Source: Pseudomonas putida S13.1.2 (GTDB taxonomy: Bacteria > Pseudomonadota > Gammaproteobacteria > Pseudomonadales > Pseudomonadaceae). From it: DNA of 64,000 nt. Below the pieces are notes generated by a model, which had not been told where the DNA came from, searched no databases, and worked only from the letters and a program-made list of their open reading frames with translations. Position 1 is the stretch's first letter; the number at the start of each line of letters is the position of its first letter. The DNA lies in the NCBI RefSeq assembly GCF_000498395.2, contig NZ_CP010979.1, forward strand, positions 1,860,001-1,924,000. The letters run 5' to 3'. Below, piece after piece: positions 45,556 through 56,100 of this stretch. The position numbers were made by a program, and so were the translations under genes.

Positions 45556-46972
45556 CTGCCTACCAGCGAGCCAGTATCACGGCTACGCAACTGGCCGTTG
45601 GCTTCTATTTGTACTTGATCTCACCACGCAGCTTGTCGAGGGTGCGCACCAGTTCACCGGCCGGGTCGTACTGGTAACAGCGGTGGATCGGGTTGTACGC
45701 ATGCTCCACCAGCAGCGACGTATTCACGCCAGTGTTGTGCACTTGCGAGAGCTTGTCAGCCGACAAGGTTGACGCAAACTGCCAGGCCTTGCGCCCCATG
45801 GCGTCATAACCGAAGCAGCTGGTGAGCTTGCCCTGGGTGCGGTACACCTCGCGGTGCAGGTCGTCTCGCTCCATGTCGCTGATCACCAGCCCGTCCAGGT
45901 TCAACTGGTGCAGGTGGCCGCTGCCGTAATACAGGTGATTGACCTTGCGCCCATCCGGCAGGGTCAGCGTGGTCAGGTTGCTGAGTGGGTCGTACTCGTA
46001 GCCAAGCGTTCCGGCGGGGGTGATTTCCTTCGTCAGCCGACCGAGCAGATCGTAGGCGTACTCAAGCTTTTCTTCCGTGATCCCAAGCTGCTTGCCGATC
46101 CCGGTCGGTTGCCGCTCGATGCTCAGCAACCGGTCACCGTCGTCATAGGTGAATCGCTGTTGTGCGTCGCTATTCAGTTTGGCGATCAGGCGACCAATGG
46201 CATCACGCTCGAACAGCGTATGGCGCTCTGGCCGCTCGGCATTCTCGCCATAGCCAATCTCATCCAGTCGCGTGAGATGGCCACCGACGTTGTAGCTGAA
46301 ACGCCGGGTCAGGTTATCCACCCGCACTTCTTCGCTCAGCCGGTCCGACACGTCGTAGGCAAAGCTGTACGTGGCGTTGTTCTCGTTGACCAGCGCGGTC
46401 AGGCGAATGGCCTTGTCGTACTCGTAGCGAACCCGCTGGCCCTTGGCATCCTGGCGGCTGCTCGGCAGGCCGCAGGCGGTGCGCATCAGGCGGGTGGTCT
46501 GGCCCTTGCCGTCGGTGTGGCTGAGTACCTGGCCGTAGACGTTGTAGGTGAAGGTTTCGGTGGTGCCGTCCGGGTGGCTGATGCGCTGCACTTCGCCATC
46601 GGGCTTGCGTTCCAGCGTGGTGGTCTGGTTCAGCGCGTCCGTTACCGCCACCAGGTGCTGGCGCTCGTCATAGCGGTAGTACGTGCTCTTGCCCGAGCAG
46701 TCCTGATAACGCTCGACCTGGGCCAAGGTGTTCCACCACAGGTACTTGGACTTGTAGGTCGCATCAATGATGGTGTGCGGCAGGCCGTCATCGCTGTTCA
46801 GGTACTCGGTCATCTGGCCGAGGGCATCGATTTCGGCGAGCAGGTTACCCTTGTCGTCGTAGCGCGCCTGCCAGGTGCTGCCATCCGGGTAGCTGACTTT
46901 GGTCACCAGCGTGGTCGGGTGCCGATATTCGTAGGTGGTCTTGCGGCCCAGCGGGTCAGTCCCCTCGAGCAG
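45556..46972 (-). pseudogene. Rhs YD-repeat fragment (copy E), no start or tip
   Basis: About 460 codons nearly identical to the middle of the full-length Rhs, from RLLEGTDPLGRK through many YD repeats to LDKLRGEIKYK. A one-base deletion creates TAG at 45605. Homology continues in the other frame (NGQLRSRDTGSLVGS) to about 45556 and then stops abruptly. The upstream edge is fused to unrelated sequence (MPASVFSYWKDTP). It lacks the N-terminus, the RHS core end and any toxin. It can serve only as a recombination substrate. Confidence 0.8.
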
Positions 46973-46993
46973 GCGGGGGGTGTCCTTCCAGTA

Positions 46994-47027
46994 ACTAAAG
47001 ACTGAAGCTGGCAACTTAGTCTTTAGT
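46994..47027. repeat. Inverted repeat with loop GAAGCTGGCA
   Basis: ACTAAAGACT (46994-47003) and AGTCTTTAGT (47018-47027) are perfect complements around GAAGCTGGCAACTT. A second hairpin with different arms but the same GAAGCTGGCA loop is at 56545-56576. Both lie between an immunity gene and the next Rhs fragment. There is no T-run here, so it is not a simple terminator. Confidence 0.55.
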
Positions 47028-47045
47028 ACCCAGTTTATAAGTCAC
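47016..47045. repeat. 30-bp junction repeat, copy 1
   Basis: TTAGTCTTTAGTACCCAGTT followed by TATAAGTCAC. It matches 49284-49313 at 24 of 30 positions. Each copy lies at the 5' edge of an Rhs fragment, just after an immunity gene. Confidence 0.5.
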
Positions 47046-47225
47046 ATCAGACCGACCAGAGTTCATCATGAATGAGCACCATTTCCAGGATCATCTGAAA
47101 CCAGGATGAATCGTCTGCCCTTCAGCACTCAGCACTGCTTGCCTAGAAATTTCGCCGTGCTGCTGCGCGAAATTTGTTCGTGGCACCCCTGTAGATTTGA
47201 GATCAAGAGATACAGAAAATATAAA

Positions 47226-47945
47226 TCAGGCAAACACGAAAGCCTTAACCGTAACGATCAGATCATCCAGCGAAAGCACGTGCTCGTCCCGCCGATCCTT
47301 TATCAAAACATACACATCTGCACTAGGAGAAATAACCTCTACGACTTGGTCAGACCAGTTTGTAATCTCAATAAAGCCGTCTGAAACGCCATTGATATTA
47401 TCAATCTCTCTAAGCAGGCTTGACCACTGAAAATAGGCACCAGCCTCGTCAGTTCCACCGCCCGTTCTGGGATTATCAAAATAGACGCGCAGTTTAGGGT
47501 GCTTTTCTCTATGCCAGTTCAGGACCGGAATGTAGTGCAAACGCAACTCCCTAAAATCCTCCACTGACTCGCGACCAGAAAACTCACACCTATAAATTGG
47601 CAGGCATAAAAAAAGACTGCTTCTATCGATACCTTCTATGCCTTTCAAATAGCCATGATAGGTGGGTGGAACCACCATTATGTGCGTAAAGTTTGCTGTC
47701 ACGCCCTTGAGTCCCAATACCGTCGGGGCAAATAAATTTAAATTTGACGAGACGGAGCCTATAACATCAATCGCTAGCTGATCGACTAGCTCGTCCTGAC
47801 AAACCACAATCAAATCTTGGAACCCGGAAGACCTCAACCAATAATTATACGTATAATCTCGCATTTTATCTTGAAAGAAATATATATTACCAGGAAGTAC
47901 CTCCACACTATCGCACTCTTCAAGCAAGTCATTTTTCGATATCAT
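47226..47945 (-). CDS. Orphan immunity protein (copy D)
   Basis: 239-aa protein starting MISKNDLLEECDSVEVLPG. ATG 47945 has AGGGA eight bases upstream; an ATG three codons earlier (47954) is less well placed, and the paralogue at 43834 supports MISK. No named family was recognised. Base composition is AT-rich, like the other immunity genes here. It directly follows the last ~43 codons of a lost toxin (47957-48088), so it probably protects against a toxin no longer encoded in full in this window. Confidence 0.65.
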   Translation of the reverse strand: MISKNDLLEECDSVEVLPGNIYFFQDKMRDYTYNYWLRSSGFQDLIVVCQDELVDQLAIDVIGSVSSNLNLFAPTVLGLKGVTANFTHIMVVPPTYHGYLKGIEGIDRSSLFLCLPIYRCEFSGRESVEDFRELRLHYIPVLNWHREKHPKLRVYFDNPRTGGGTDEAGAYFQWSSLLREIDNINGVSDGFIEITNWSDQVVEVISPSADVYVLIKDRRDEHVLSLDDLIVTVKAFVFA

Positions 47946-47956
47946 AAAAGTCATCC

Positions 47957-48088
47957 CTATTCGTAATTCGGCCCAACATCTTGCCGATATCTAATCCCAG
48001 AAGCGCCCATCTTAGCACTCTCTGAACTGTTAGCTGAGCGTAATTTTAGACTTATATTTTGAGTATTATTATATAAATCATTTCTTAC
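47957..48088 (-). pseudogene. Last ~43 codons of a lost Rhs toxin tip
   Basis: An open stretch right after the Rhs fragment D breakpoint reads RNDLYNNTQNISLKLRSANS, then SESAKMGASGIRYRQDVGPNYE, then TAG at 47957. It is in a different frame from the Rhs fragment. The position between an Rhs core and an immunity gene, and the 11-base gap to the immunity start, mark it as the end of the cognate toxin. The family is not recognisable from this piece. Confidence 0.5.
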
Positions 48089-49278
48089 GGGTAGCTGACT
48101 TTGGTCACCAGCGTGGTCAGGTGGTGGTACTCGTACTGGATCTTGCGCCCCAGTGGATCGGTTTCTTCCAGCAGGCGGGCGTATTCATCGTACTTGAAGG
48201 CGAGCCGGTTGCCGTCTGGCAGGCCCAGGCCGACCATGTTGCCGTGCTCGTCCAGCTCGATGGTGTAACGCTCGCCACCGTAGTCGCGGCTGGCGACCAC
48301 GCGGTGGTCGGCGTTGTACTGCACTTGCAGCTCACGGCCGAGCACGTCGGTGGCGCAGCTGGTGCGGCTGTCGAGGTCGTAGCGGAAGTGGTAATGCTCG
48401 CCGTCGCTGGTCCAGTGCTCGACCACGCGCGGCTTGTCGCCCAGGGTTTGCCAACGGTAGTGGCAGCCCAGGCCCAGGGCGTTGCTGTGGGTCACCATCA
48501 GGCCGTCGGCGTAGCTGAAGCTGCGCACGGTGTCGCCGTTGCGGTTGATCACCGCGCTCAGTTGGCCGTGTTCGTCGTAGCGGTACTGGGTGAGCGTTTC
48601 CACCGCTTCGTTGTTCACCACGCGCTTGATGTCGGTCAGGCGGCCCAGCGGGTTGTCGTAGTGCAAGTGCACGCGGGTGCCGCCGGTGGCGCTGATGTCA
48701 GTCAGCGTGCCGTCGGGTGTGCGGGTGAAGTGCAGGAAGTGGCCGAGGGCGTTCTCGATGCGTTGCAGCGGCACTTCGGTGTTGGTGTCGGGCACTTCGC
48801 CGAAGTAGAAGAACAGGTTGTCTAGGGTCTGCAGGATGTAGTGGCCGCCCTCGGTGCACACCAGGTACACCTGCTCATGCGGGTTGTAGATCCGTTCGCC
48901 CGGTTGCAGAGTCACGAACGGGACTTCGCGGCCTTGGTTGTCGGTGAGGTAGATGAATGCACCCTGGCGGCGCAGGCTCTGCTCCCAGGGCAGCACCCAG
49001 CCGCGGCCGAGTACGCTGTCGACCGACAGGTCGCTGGCGTAGAAGCGCGACCACTCGATCGGCATCAGGCCCGGCAAGCTGAAGTCGATTTCATCGGGGA
49101 TCAGCTTGCGGCCCGTGGTGAGGTCGACCGGGTTGCCGACCAGGCCGCCGATCGCCTTGCGGGCCACGGGTTCGACCACGTAGCGGCTGGCCACTTCACC
49201 GGCGACGAAGCCGGCAGTGAACTTTAGCGCGCAAGGCATGATGGCTTTCATGCCGGCTTGGGTACCGGCCTTGGTCAA
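48085..49278 (-). pseudogene. Rhs N-proximal fragment (copy D)
   Basis: 397 codons almost identical to residues ~186-580 of the full-length Rhs: MKAIMPCALKFTAGFVAGEV, GNPVDLTTGRKLIPDEIDFS, then YD repeats to TLVTKVSYP, where the sequence breaks off into TAA. It begins in TTG ACC AAG, lacks the PAAR part and lacks the RHS core and tip. It is followed by the toxin remnant. Confidence 0.8.
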
Positions 49279-49283
49279 CTGGG

Positions 49284-49313
49284 TTAATATTTAGTAGATA
49301 GTTTATAAATCAC
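49284..49313. repeat. 30-bp junction repeat, copy 2
   Basis: TTAATATTTAGTAGATAGTT followed by TATAAATCAC, 24 of 30 bases shared with 47016-47045. It sits between immunity gene C and Rhs fragment D. Confidence 0.5.
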
Positions 49314-49329
49314 CATGCATCAATAGCAA

Positions 49330-49983
49330 TTAGAGCTCATCAAGCTCCGCCCATGGATCATACTTATAGAAACTATCCACCTTGCCAAACGAAATCCCCT
49401 TTAAATCACTTGCCGCCAACAAGAACCGCTCACTACAAAATAACTCCAGCGTCTCTTGGCAACGAAAAATATCACTTTTTACAGATTTAGAAACAACAAA
49501 CAAATCTATTTTATCAATACTCACTGAGCCAGGGTAAAGCGGACTATTTATTATGAGGCCGCTCTCAATATCTTTTGACACTTCGTATATGGAGCGCTCT
49601 TTATCCATCGCCGCCAAGCTTTCGCCCGGAAGAAAAATAAAAAATTCACCCTGTCTTATTTTGTTTCCAGATTTCAAGTCAAAGGGAACAGCCCTGTACT
49701 TGGCACCCACACTATCGCAAACGTCTAAGAATTTTTTTGAAACATATATAGCGCCGACCTGATAAAAATCGAAATCTAAACTTCCAAAATCCAAATCCAA
49801 ATCCAAATCCAAACTCGTCAACTCAAGACTATAGTGATGCTTTATATCCAACTTTTCAGGATTCGATTCATAGGGATCCCATTCGAATTTCTGGCAATTG
49901 AAAAAACCTGCCATGCTCACAGGACATCCTGCCTCCGTCGAGTTATAGCTGATAACATAGTAATTCTCTTCATTCTCACTCAT
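49330..49983 (-). CDS. Immunity protein for the AHH toxin (Imm11/DUF1629-like)
   Basis: 217-aa acidic protein. The segment YVSKKFLDVCDSVGAKYRAVP followed by FLPGESLAAMDKERSIYEV recalls DUF1629/Imm11-type immunity proteins. It contains a short Asp-Leu repeat (LDLDLDLDFGSLDFDF). Its ATG overlaps the toxin's TGA by four bases (ATGA), so toxin and antidote are made together. It is clearly AT-richer than the Rhs part. Confidence 0.75.
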   Translation of the reverse strand: MSENEENYYVISYNSTEAGCPVSMAGFFNCQKFEWDPYESNPEKLDIKHHYSLELTSLDLDLDLDFGSLDFDFYQVGAIYVSKKFLDVCDSVGAKYRAVPFDLKSGNKIRQGEFFIFLPGESLAAMDKERSIYEVSKDIESGLIINSPLYPGSVSIDKIDLFVVSKSVKSDIFRCQETLELFCSERFLLAASDLKGISFGKVDSFYKYDPWAELDEL

Positions 49984-52370
49984 AGCAAGCGCCCCGTAAT
50001 CGCATCCACTACAAACCTGTTGGCTTCAAGCCCTTCTCTCGCGAAGTTTTGGATTTTACCAATACCTAACACCAACTGAGTATCAGATAGCTTCCCAGCC
50101 TCAAACATTTTACTTAAATTTGAAACCTTCGACTCAATCACGTCCGTGTACTTTCCGTGATTTGACCAATGACCCGCAAGATTAATTTTTTGCGTCAAAC
50201 CTTTGCTACCCGGCAGGAAAATCCAATTTGACGCTCCATCACCATTAAATCCAACCAATTTAAGCCGCTCAAACATATTTGCGTATTGCGGGTTGCTTAG
50301 TATTTCTTCTGGAATAAGGTGATGGTTTGCCATTCCATCACCTTTTCTAGCTCCCATATTTTTCCCCAGATTCGTGGAACACCACCCTAAAGGGTCAATT
50401 TCTTGAACGGGGTTAGTAGCATACAAATAAGTATTAGTACCACCAGCCAATCCTATCGGATCATGCGATATAAACCTTCCGATTTCAGAGTCGTAGAATC
50501 TAAACGTATTGTAATGTAAGCAAGTTTCATGATCGAAGTACTGACCCTGAAAGCGTAAGTTCTGCTCAACCTCACTAACAGCCAGTTGCTCTACAGCCCC
50601 CCAAGAACGGTAAGTAGCCTGCCAAACAATCTCACCCTCGCTATCCGTCAACTCCAGCGGCGTACCAATCTGGTCAGTATGGAAGTAATAAAGCTTCTGC
50701 TCCTCCCCTTCCACCTGATCGACGCGCGCTAACGGCGCATAGCTACCCGGCTCGTACAGGTACAGGATGTTCTGTCCAGGCGTTTCCTCCCGCAGCATCC
50801 TTAGCCCTTGCCAGAGGAAGCGCTTCTGTTCGACCTCACCGTCGATCTCAGCCCGCTTGGCCACCCGCCGCCCCAAGCTGTCATACCGGTACTGCCCAGT
50901 GCTTCCCAGTCTGTCACCGACATACGTTTCAGCTTTAACCAGCCGGTTCTCGCAGTCATAACTAAAGCTCTGCAGCTTGCTGTGCCCAGAGCGCTTCTCG
51001 ATCAGGTTGCCCCACGGGTCGTAGCGGTACTCCTGGTCCCGCCACTGTTTGATCCGGTTGTCCTTGACCTTGTCGAACTGCCGCGCATTGAAGTCCAGGC
51101 GGTTAGCCGCCGGGTCGTAGCGGAACTCTTCACTGCCTACCAGCGAGCCGGTATCACGGCTACGCAACTGGCCGTTGGCTTCATATTCGTACTTGATCTC
51201 ACCACGCAGCTTGTCGAGGGTGCGCACCAGTTCACCGGCCGGGTCGTACTGGTAACGGCGGTGAATCGGGTTGTACGCATGCTCCACCAGCAGCGACGTA
51301 TTCACGCCAGTGTTGTGCACCTGCGAAAGCTTGTCGGCCGACAAGGTTGACGCAAACTGCCAGGCCTTGCGCCCCATGGCGTCATAACCGAAGCAACTGG
51401 TGAGCTCGCCTTGGGTCCGGTACACCTCGCGGTGCAGGTCATCGCGCTCCATGTCGCTGATCACCAGCCCGTCCAGGTTCAACTGGTGCAGGTGGCCGCT
51501 GCCGTAGTACAGGTGATTGACCTTGCGCCCATCCGGCAGGTTCAGCGTGGTCAGGTTGCTGAGTGGGTCGTACTCGTAGCCGAGCGTGCCGTCAGGGGTG
51601 ATTTCTTGGGTCAGACGGCCGAGCAGGTCGTAGGTGTATTCAAGCTTTTCTTCCGTGATCCCAAGCTGCTTGCCGATCCCGGTCGGTTGCCGCTCGATGC
51701 TCAGCAGCCGGTCGCCGTCGTCGTACGCGAATGTCTGGCTCGCATCACGGTTGATCTTGGCGATCAGCCGGCCAATGGCATCACGCTCGAACAGCGTATG
51801 GCGCTCTGGCCGTTCGGCATTTTCGCCATAGCCAATCTCATCCAGTCGCGTGAGATGGCCACCGACGTTGTAGCTGAAACGCCGGGTCAGGTTATCTACC
51901 CGCACTTCTTCGCTCAGCCGGTCCGACACGTCGTAGGCAAAGCTGTACGTGGCGTTGTTCTCGTTGACCAGCGCGGTCAGGCGAATGGCCTTGTCGTACT
52001 CGTAGCGAACCCGCTGGCCCTTGGCAGCCTGGCGGCTGCTCGGCAGGCCGCGGCCGGTGCGCATCAGGCGGGTGGTCTGGCCCTTGCCGTCGGTGTGGCT
52101 GAGTACCTGGCCGTAGACGTTGTAGGTGAAGGTTTCGGTGGTGCCGTCCGGGTGGCTGATGCGCTGCACTTCGCCGTCGGGCTTGCGTTCCAGCGTGGTG
52201 GTCTGGTTCAGCGCGTCCGTTACCGCGACCAGGTGCTGGCGCTCATCATAGCGGTACCAGGTGCTCTTGCCCGAGCAGTCCTGAAAACGCTCGACCTGGG
52301 CCAGGGTGTTCCACCACAGGTACTTGGACTTGTAGGACGCATCGAGGAAGGAGTAGGGCAGGTTGTGTTT
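49980..52370 (-). CDS. Displaced Rhs tip with AHH-type nuclease (copy C)
   Basis: Rhs homology begins near 52370 (LPYSFLDASYKSKYLWW, differing from the other copies' LPHTIIDATYKSKYLWW). It runs through YD repeats and the RHS core (DPIGLAGGTNTYLYATNPV, EIDPLGW) into a ~145-aa toxin. ANHHLIPEEIL with a downstream HWSNHGKY matches the AHH branch of HNH/Endo VII nucleases. There is no ribosome site at the 5' edge; the first in-frame start-like codon is GTG 52169. It lacks PAAR and N-terminal parts, so it is silent unless recombined onto the full Rhs. Confidence 0.78.
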   Translation of the reverse strand, partial: KHNLPYSFLDASYKSKYLWWNTLAQVERFQDCSGKSTWYRYDERQHLVAVTDALNQTTTLERKPDGEVQRISHPDGTTETFTYNVYGQVLSHTDGKGQTTRLMRTGRGLPSSRQAAKGQRVRYEYDKAIRLTALVNENNATYSFAYDVSDRLSEEVRVDNLTRRFSYNVGGHLTRLDEIGYGENAERPERHTLFERDAIGRLIAKINRDASQTFAYDDGDRLLSIERQPTGIGKQLGITEEKLEYTYDLLGRLTQEITPDGTLGYEYDPLSNLTTLNLPDGRKVNHLYYGSGHLHQLNLDGLVISDMERDDLHREVYRTQGELTSCFGYDAMGRKAWQFASTLSADKLSQVHNTGVNTSLLVEHAYNPIHRRYQYDPAGELVRTLDKLRGEIKYEYEANGQLRSRDTGSLVGSEEFRYDPAANRLDFNARQFDKVKDNRIKQWRDQEYRYDPWGNLIEKRSGHSKLQSFSYDCENRLVKAETYVGDRLGSTGQYRYDSLGRRVAKRAEIDGEVEQKRFLWQGLRMLREETPGQNILYLYEPGSYAPLARVDQVEGEEQKLYYFHTDQIGTPLELTDSEGEIVWQATYRSWGAVEQLAVSEVEQNLRFQGQYFDHETCLHYNTFRFYDSEIGRFISHDPIGLAGGTNTYLYATNPVQEIDPLGWCSTNLGKNMGARKGDGMANHHLIPEEILSNPQYANMFERLKLVGFNGDGASNWIFLPGSKGLTQKINLAGHWSNHGKYTDVIESKVSNLSKMFEAGKLSDTQLVLGIGKIQNFAREGLEANRFVVDAITGRLL

Positions 52371-52578
52371 TCTGTAACAGTAATCGTGAGCATGTCGAGT
52401 GAATACAGATCTTGCAGGTGGAGAATTGTGAAGATAACTGGCAAAGAAATTGCCCTCCTCGCTTCGACTGAAACATACGTTTCAGCCGTGAATAGCCAGT
52501 TTTTTAAAGATCAACTATCAAGTGCATTAGCGGCTGAACACGTAAACAGCACACTTCAAAACATTCGCTACAAAAGCA

Positions 52579-53193
52579 CTACAGGAGTCCGTCGAGCAGC
52601 GGAATATCGTAGGCCTTGTCCTTTACAATTTTCTTTGAGGTCATCGCTTCTTTTATTTTAACATCATTCCCAGCCACGCCCCCCAACTTAGCAGCACAAT
52701 GTATCAATACAGCAGGATATGAGTATTCATCTGGAGACAAAACAATATCACTTATAGTCCTATCAGTTGGCACGATAGCAGCTAGCATTTTGGGAACATA
52801 AAACTCCTCCAGAACAATCCGAATATGACTACAAACCTCATCCACCAGAGCATTAGGCGGTGTTTTTATAGCCCCATCCCCCCCGCCACTAAACCGCTTA
52901 CTGTGCTCACCTGACGAAATGAAAGAAAAACAGCCATCATTAAATAAATTACTTTTGTAAGGAGGGCTGAATTTTGACGCGCACTCAAAAAGCTCCCCCC
53001 CGGAAACTATCCCGGCAAGCACATAAGAATCTACGCGCGCAAGGTGATCCAAGAAAAGTTCAGCCACATTCTTTTTATTATACTTAAATTTTAATTTATT
53101 CTTTACGGCCATCACGCCTTCAAACCTTGAGGCAACTACCTTTAGCTCTTTAAGCAAAGCAGCTTCAAAATGCAACCGATCCTCTGAACTCAT
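52579..53193 (-). CDS. Immunity protein for the REase-like toxin (copy B)
   Basis: 204-aa protein (MSSEDRLHFEAALLKELKVV), ATG three bases after the toxin stop. No domain was recognised. It is AT-rich and mainly alpha-helical looking, with no signal peptide, consistent with a cytoplasmic antidote to a nuclease. Its role is assigned from position alone. The 193 bases after it hold no gene, only an 18-base palindrome (52468-52485). Confidence 0.65.
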   Translation of the reverse strand: MSSEDRLHFEAALLKELKVVASRFEGVMAVKNKLKFKYNKKNVAELFLDHLARVDSYVLAGIVSGGELFECASKFSPPYKSNLFNDGCFSFISSGEHSKRFSGGGDGAIKTPPNALVDEVCSHIRIVLEEFYVPKMLAAIVPTDRTISDIVLSPDEYSYPAVLIHCAAKLGGVAGNDVKIKEAMTSKKIVKDKAYDIPLLDGLL

Positions 53194-53196
53194 AAT

Positions 53197-56100
53197 TCAC
53201 CCATATTTAAGGACGTTAAATATCGCATCATGCACGGCTCCTTTACCACCAAGCAATTTGCCGCGCGCACTTTTAGTATCAACTTTCAGCTTAGCCGCAG
53301 TACCGTTGGATGGCTTAATGGTCCCACCCCCAAGGTGCTGCGTAGTATTTGCAGGATTGCTCATGTCAAATACACCTGCGGCTTTTTGGTTTTTAGTAAG
53401 CGAACCTGCGCCATGCTTTACTTCGAACACATGCAAATTCCCCTGAGCATCTCTAGCAACGAAATCCGCTCTAACCCTACTTCCATTAACCTTCATGGTA
53501 ACTTCTTCGGCAACGATCTTAAAGCCGTTACGCTCTAAGTCGTGCATCGCCTTTGATCGTCCCTTCTCACCACTAGCGGCGCTTTTGCACAAGCCTAATG
53601 GATCAATCCAGGTCAACGCACTTGGTGCATACTCATAGAGATTATACCCGCCCTGAAGGCTTATCGGATCCTGCGTAATAAATCGCCCTGTCTCAGGATC
53701 ATAATATCTGAATAGACTATAATGCAGCCCTGTTTCGCCATCAAAGTATTGGCCTTGGAAGCGCAGATCCTGCTCAACCTTACTAACGGGCAGTTGCTCT
53801 ACCGCCCCCCACGAGCGATACGTTGCCTGCCAAACAATCTCACCCTCGCTATCCGTCAGCTCCAACGGCGTACCAATCTGATCGGTATGGAAGTAATAGA
53901 CCTTCTGCCCTTCCCCTTCAACCCGATCAACCCGCGCCAACGGCGCATAGCTTCCCGGCTCGTACAGGTACAGGATGTTCTGTCCAGGCGTTTCCTCCCG
54001 CAGCATCCTTAGCCCTTGCCAGAGGAAGCGCTTCTGTTCGACCTCACCGTTGATCTCAGCCTGCTTGGCCACCCGCCGCCCAAGGCTGTCGTACCGGTAC
54101 TCGCCTCGGCTTTCCAGCTTGCCGTTAACCAACGTCTCCGCCCGCACCAGCCGGTTCTCGCAGTCATAGCTAAAGCTCTGCTGCTTGCTGTGCCCAGAGC
54201 GCTTCTCGATCAGGTTGCCCCACGGGTCGTAGCGATACTCCTGGTCCCGCCACTGTTTGATCCGGTTGTCCTTGACCTTGTCGAACTGCCGCGCATTGAA
54301 GTCCAGGCGGTTAGCCGCCGGGTCGTAGCGGAACTCTTCACTGCCTACCAGCGAGCCGGTATCACGGCTACGCAACTGGCCGTTGGCTTCATATTCGTAT
54401 TTGATCTCGCCACGCAGCTTGTCGAGGGTGCGCACCAGTTCACCGGCCGGGTCGTACTGGTAACGGCGGTGAATCGGGTTGTACGCATGCTCCACCAGCA
54501 GCGAGGTATTCACGCCAGTGTTATGCACCTGCGAGAGCTTGTCAGCCGACAAGGTTGACGCAAACTGCCAGGCCTTGCGCCCCATGGCGTCATAACCGAA
54601 GCAGCTGGTGAGCTTGCCCTGCGTGCGGTACACCTCGCGGTGCAGGTCGTCACGCTCCATGTCGCTGATCACCAGCCCGTCCAGGTTCAACTGGTGCAGG
54701 TGGCCGCTGCCGTAGTACAGGTGATTGACCTTGCGCCCATCCGGTAACGTTAGCGTGGTCAGGTTGCTGAGTGGGTCGTACTCATAGCCGAGCGTGCCGT
54801 CAGGGGTGATTTCTTGGGTCAGCCGGCCGAGCAGATCGTAGGCGTACTCAAGCTTTTCTTCCGTGATCCCAAGCTGCTTGCCGATCCCGGTCGGTTGCCG
54901 CCCGATGCTCAGCAGGCGGTCGCCGTCGTCGTACGCGAATGTCTGGCTCGTATCACGGTTGATCTTGGCGATCAGGCGGCCAATGGCATCACGCTCAAAG
55001 AGCGTATGGCGCTCTGGCCGTTCGGCATTCTCGCCATAGCCAATCTCATCCAGTCGCGTGAGATGGCCACCGACGTTGTAGCTGAAACGCCGGGTCAGGT
55101 TATCCACCCGCACTTCTTCGCTCAGCCGGTCCGACACGTCGTAGGCAAAGCTGTACGTGGCGTTGTTTTCGTTGACCAGCGCGGTCAGGCGAATGGCCTT
55201 GTCGTACTCGTAGCGAACCCGCTGGCCCTTGGCATCCTGGCGGCTGCTCGGCAGGCCGCGGGCCGTGCGCATCAGGCGGGTGGTTTGGCCCTTGCCGTCG
55301 GTGTGGCTGAGTACCTGGCCGTAGACGTTGTAGGTAAAGGTTTCGGTGGTGCCGTCCGGGTGGCTGATGCGCTGCACTTCGCCGTCGGGCTTGCGTTCCA
55401 GCGTGGTGGTCTGGTTGAGCGCGTCCGTTACCGCGACCAGGTGCTGGCGCTCGTCATAGCGGTAGTACGTGCTCTTGCCCGAGCAGTCCTGATAACGCTC
55501 GACCTGGGCCAGGGTGTTCCACCACAGGTACTTGGACTTGTAGGTCGCGTCGATGATGGTGTGCGGCAGGCCGTCATCGCTGTTCAGGTACTCGGTCATC
55601 TGGCCGAGGGCATCGATTTCGGCGAGCAGGTTGCCCTTGTCGTCGTAGCGCGCCTGCCAGGTGCTGCCATCCGGGTAGCTGACTTTGGTCACCAGCGTGG
55701 TCAGGTGGTGGTACTCGTACTGGATCTTGCGCCCCAGTGGATCGGTTTCTTGCAGCAGGCGGGCGTATTCATCGTACTTGAAGGCGAGCCGGATGCCGTC
55801 TGGCAGGTCAAGGCCGACCATGTTGCCGTGCTCGTCCAGCTCGATGGCGTAACGTTCGCCACCGTAGTCGCGGCTGGCGACCACGCGGTGGTCGGCGTTG
55901 TACTGCACTTGCAGCTCACGGCCGAGCACGTCGGTGGCGCAGCTGGTGCGGCTGTCGAGGTCGTAGCGGAAGTGGTAATGCTCGCCGTCACTGGTCCAGT
56001 GTTCGACCACGCGCGGCTTGTCGCCCAGGGTTTGCCAACGGTAGTGGCAGCCCAGCCCCAGGGCGTTGCTGTGGGTCACCATCAGGCCGTTGGCGTAGCT

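Noticed and set aside
52468..52485. Palindrome CTGAAACATACGTTTCAG between immunity gene B and Rhs copy C
   Set aside because: The hairpin is perfect, but its loop and arms do not match the GAAGCTGGCA hairpins. Part of it (ACATACGTTTCAGC) also occurs inside Rhs copy C, so it may be a recombination scrap.
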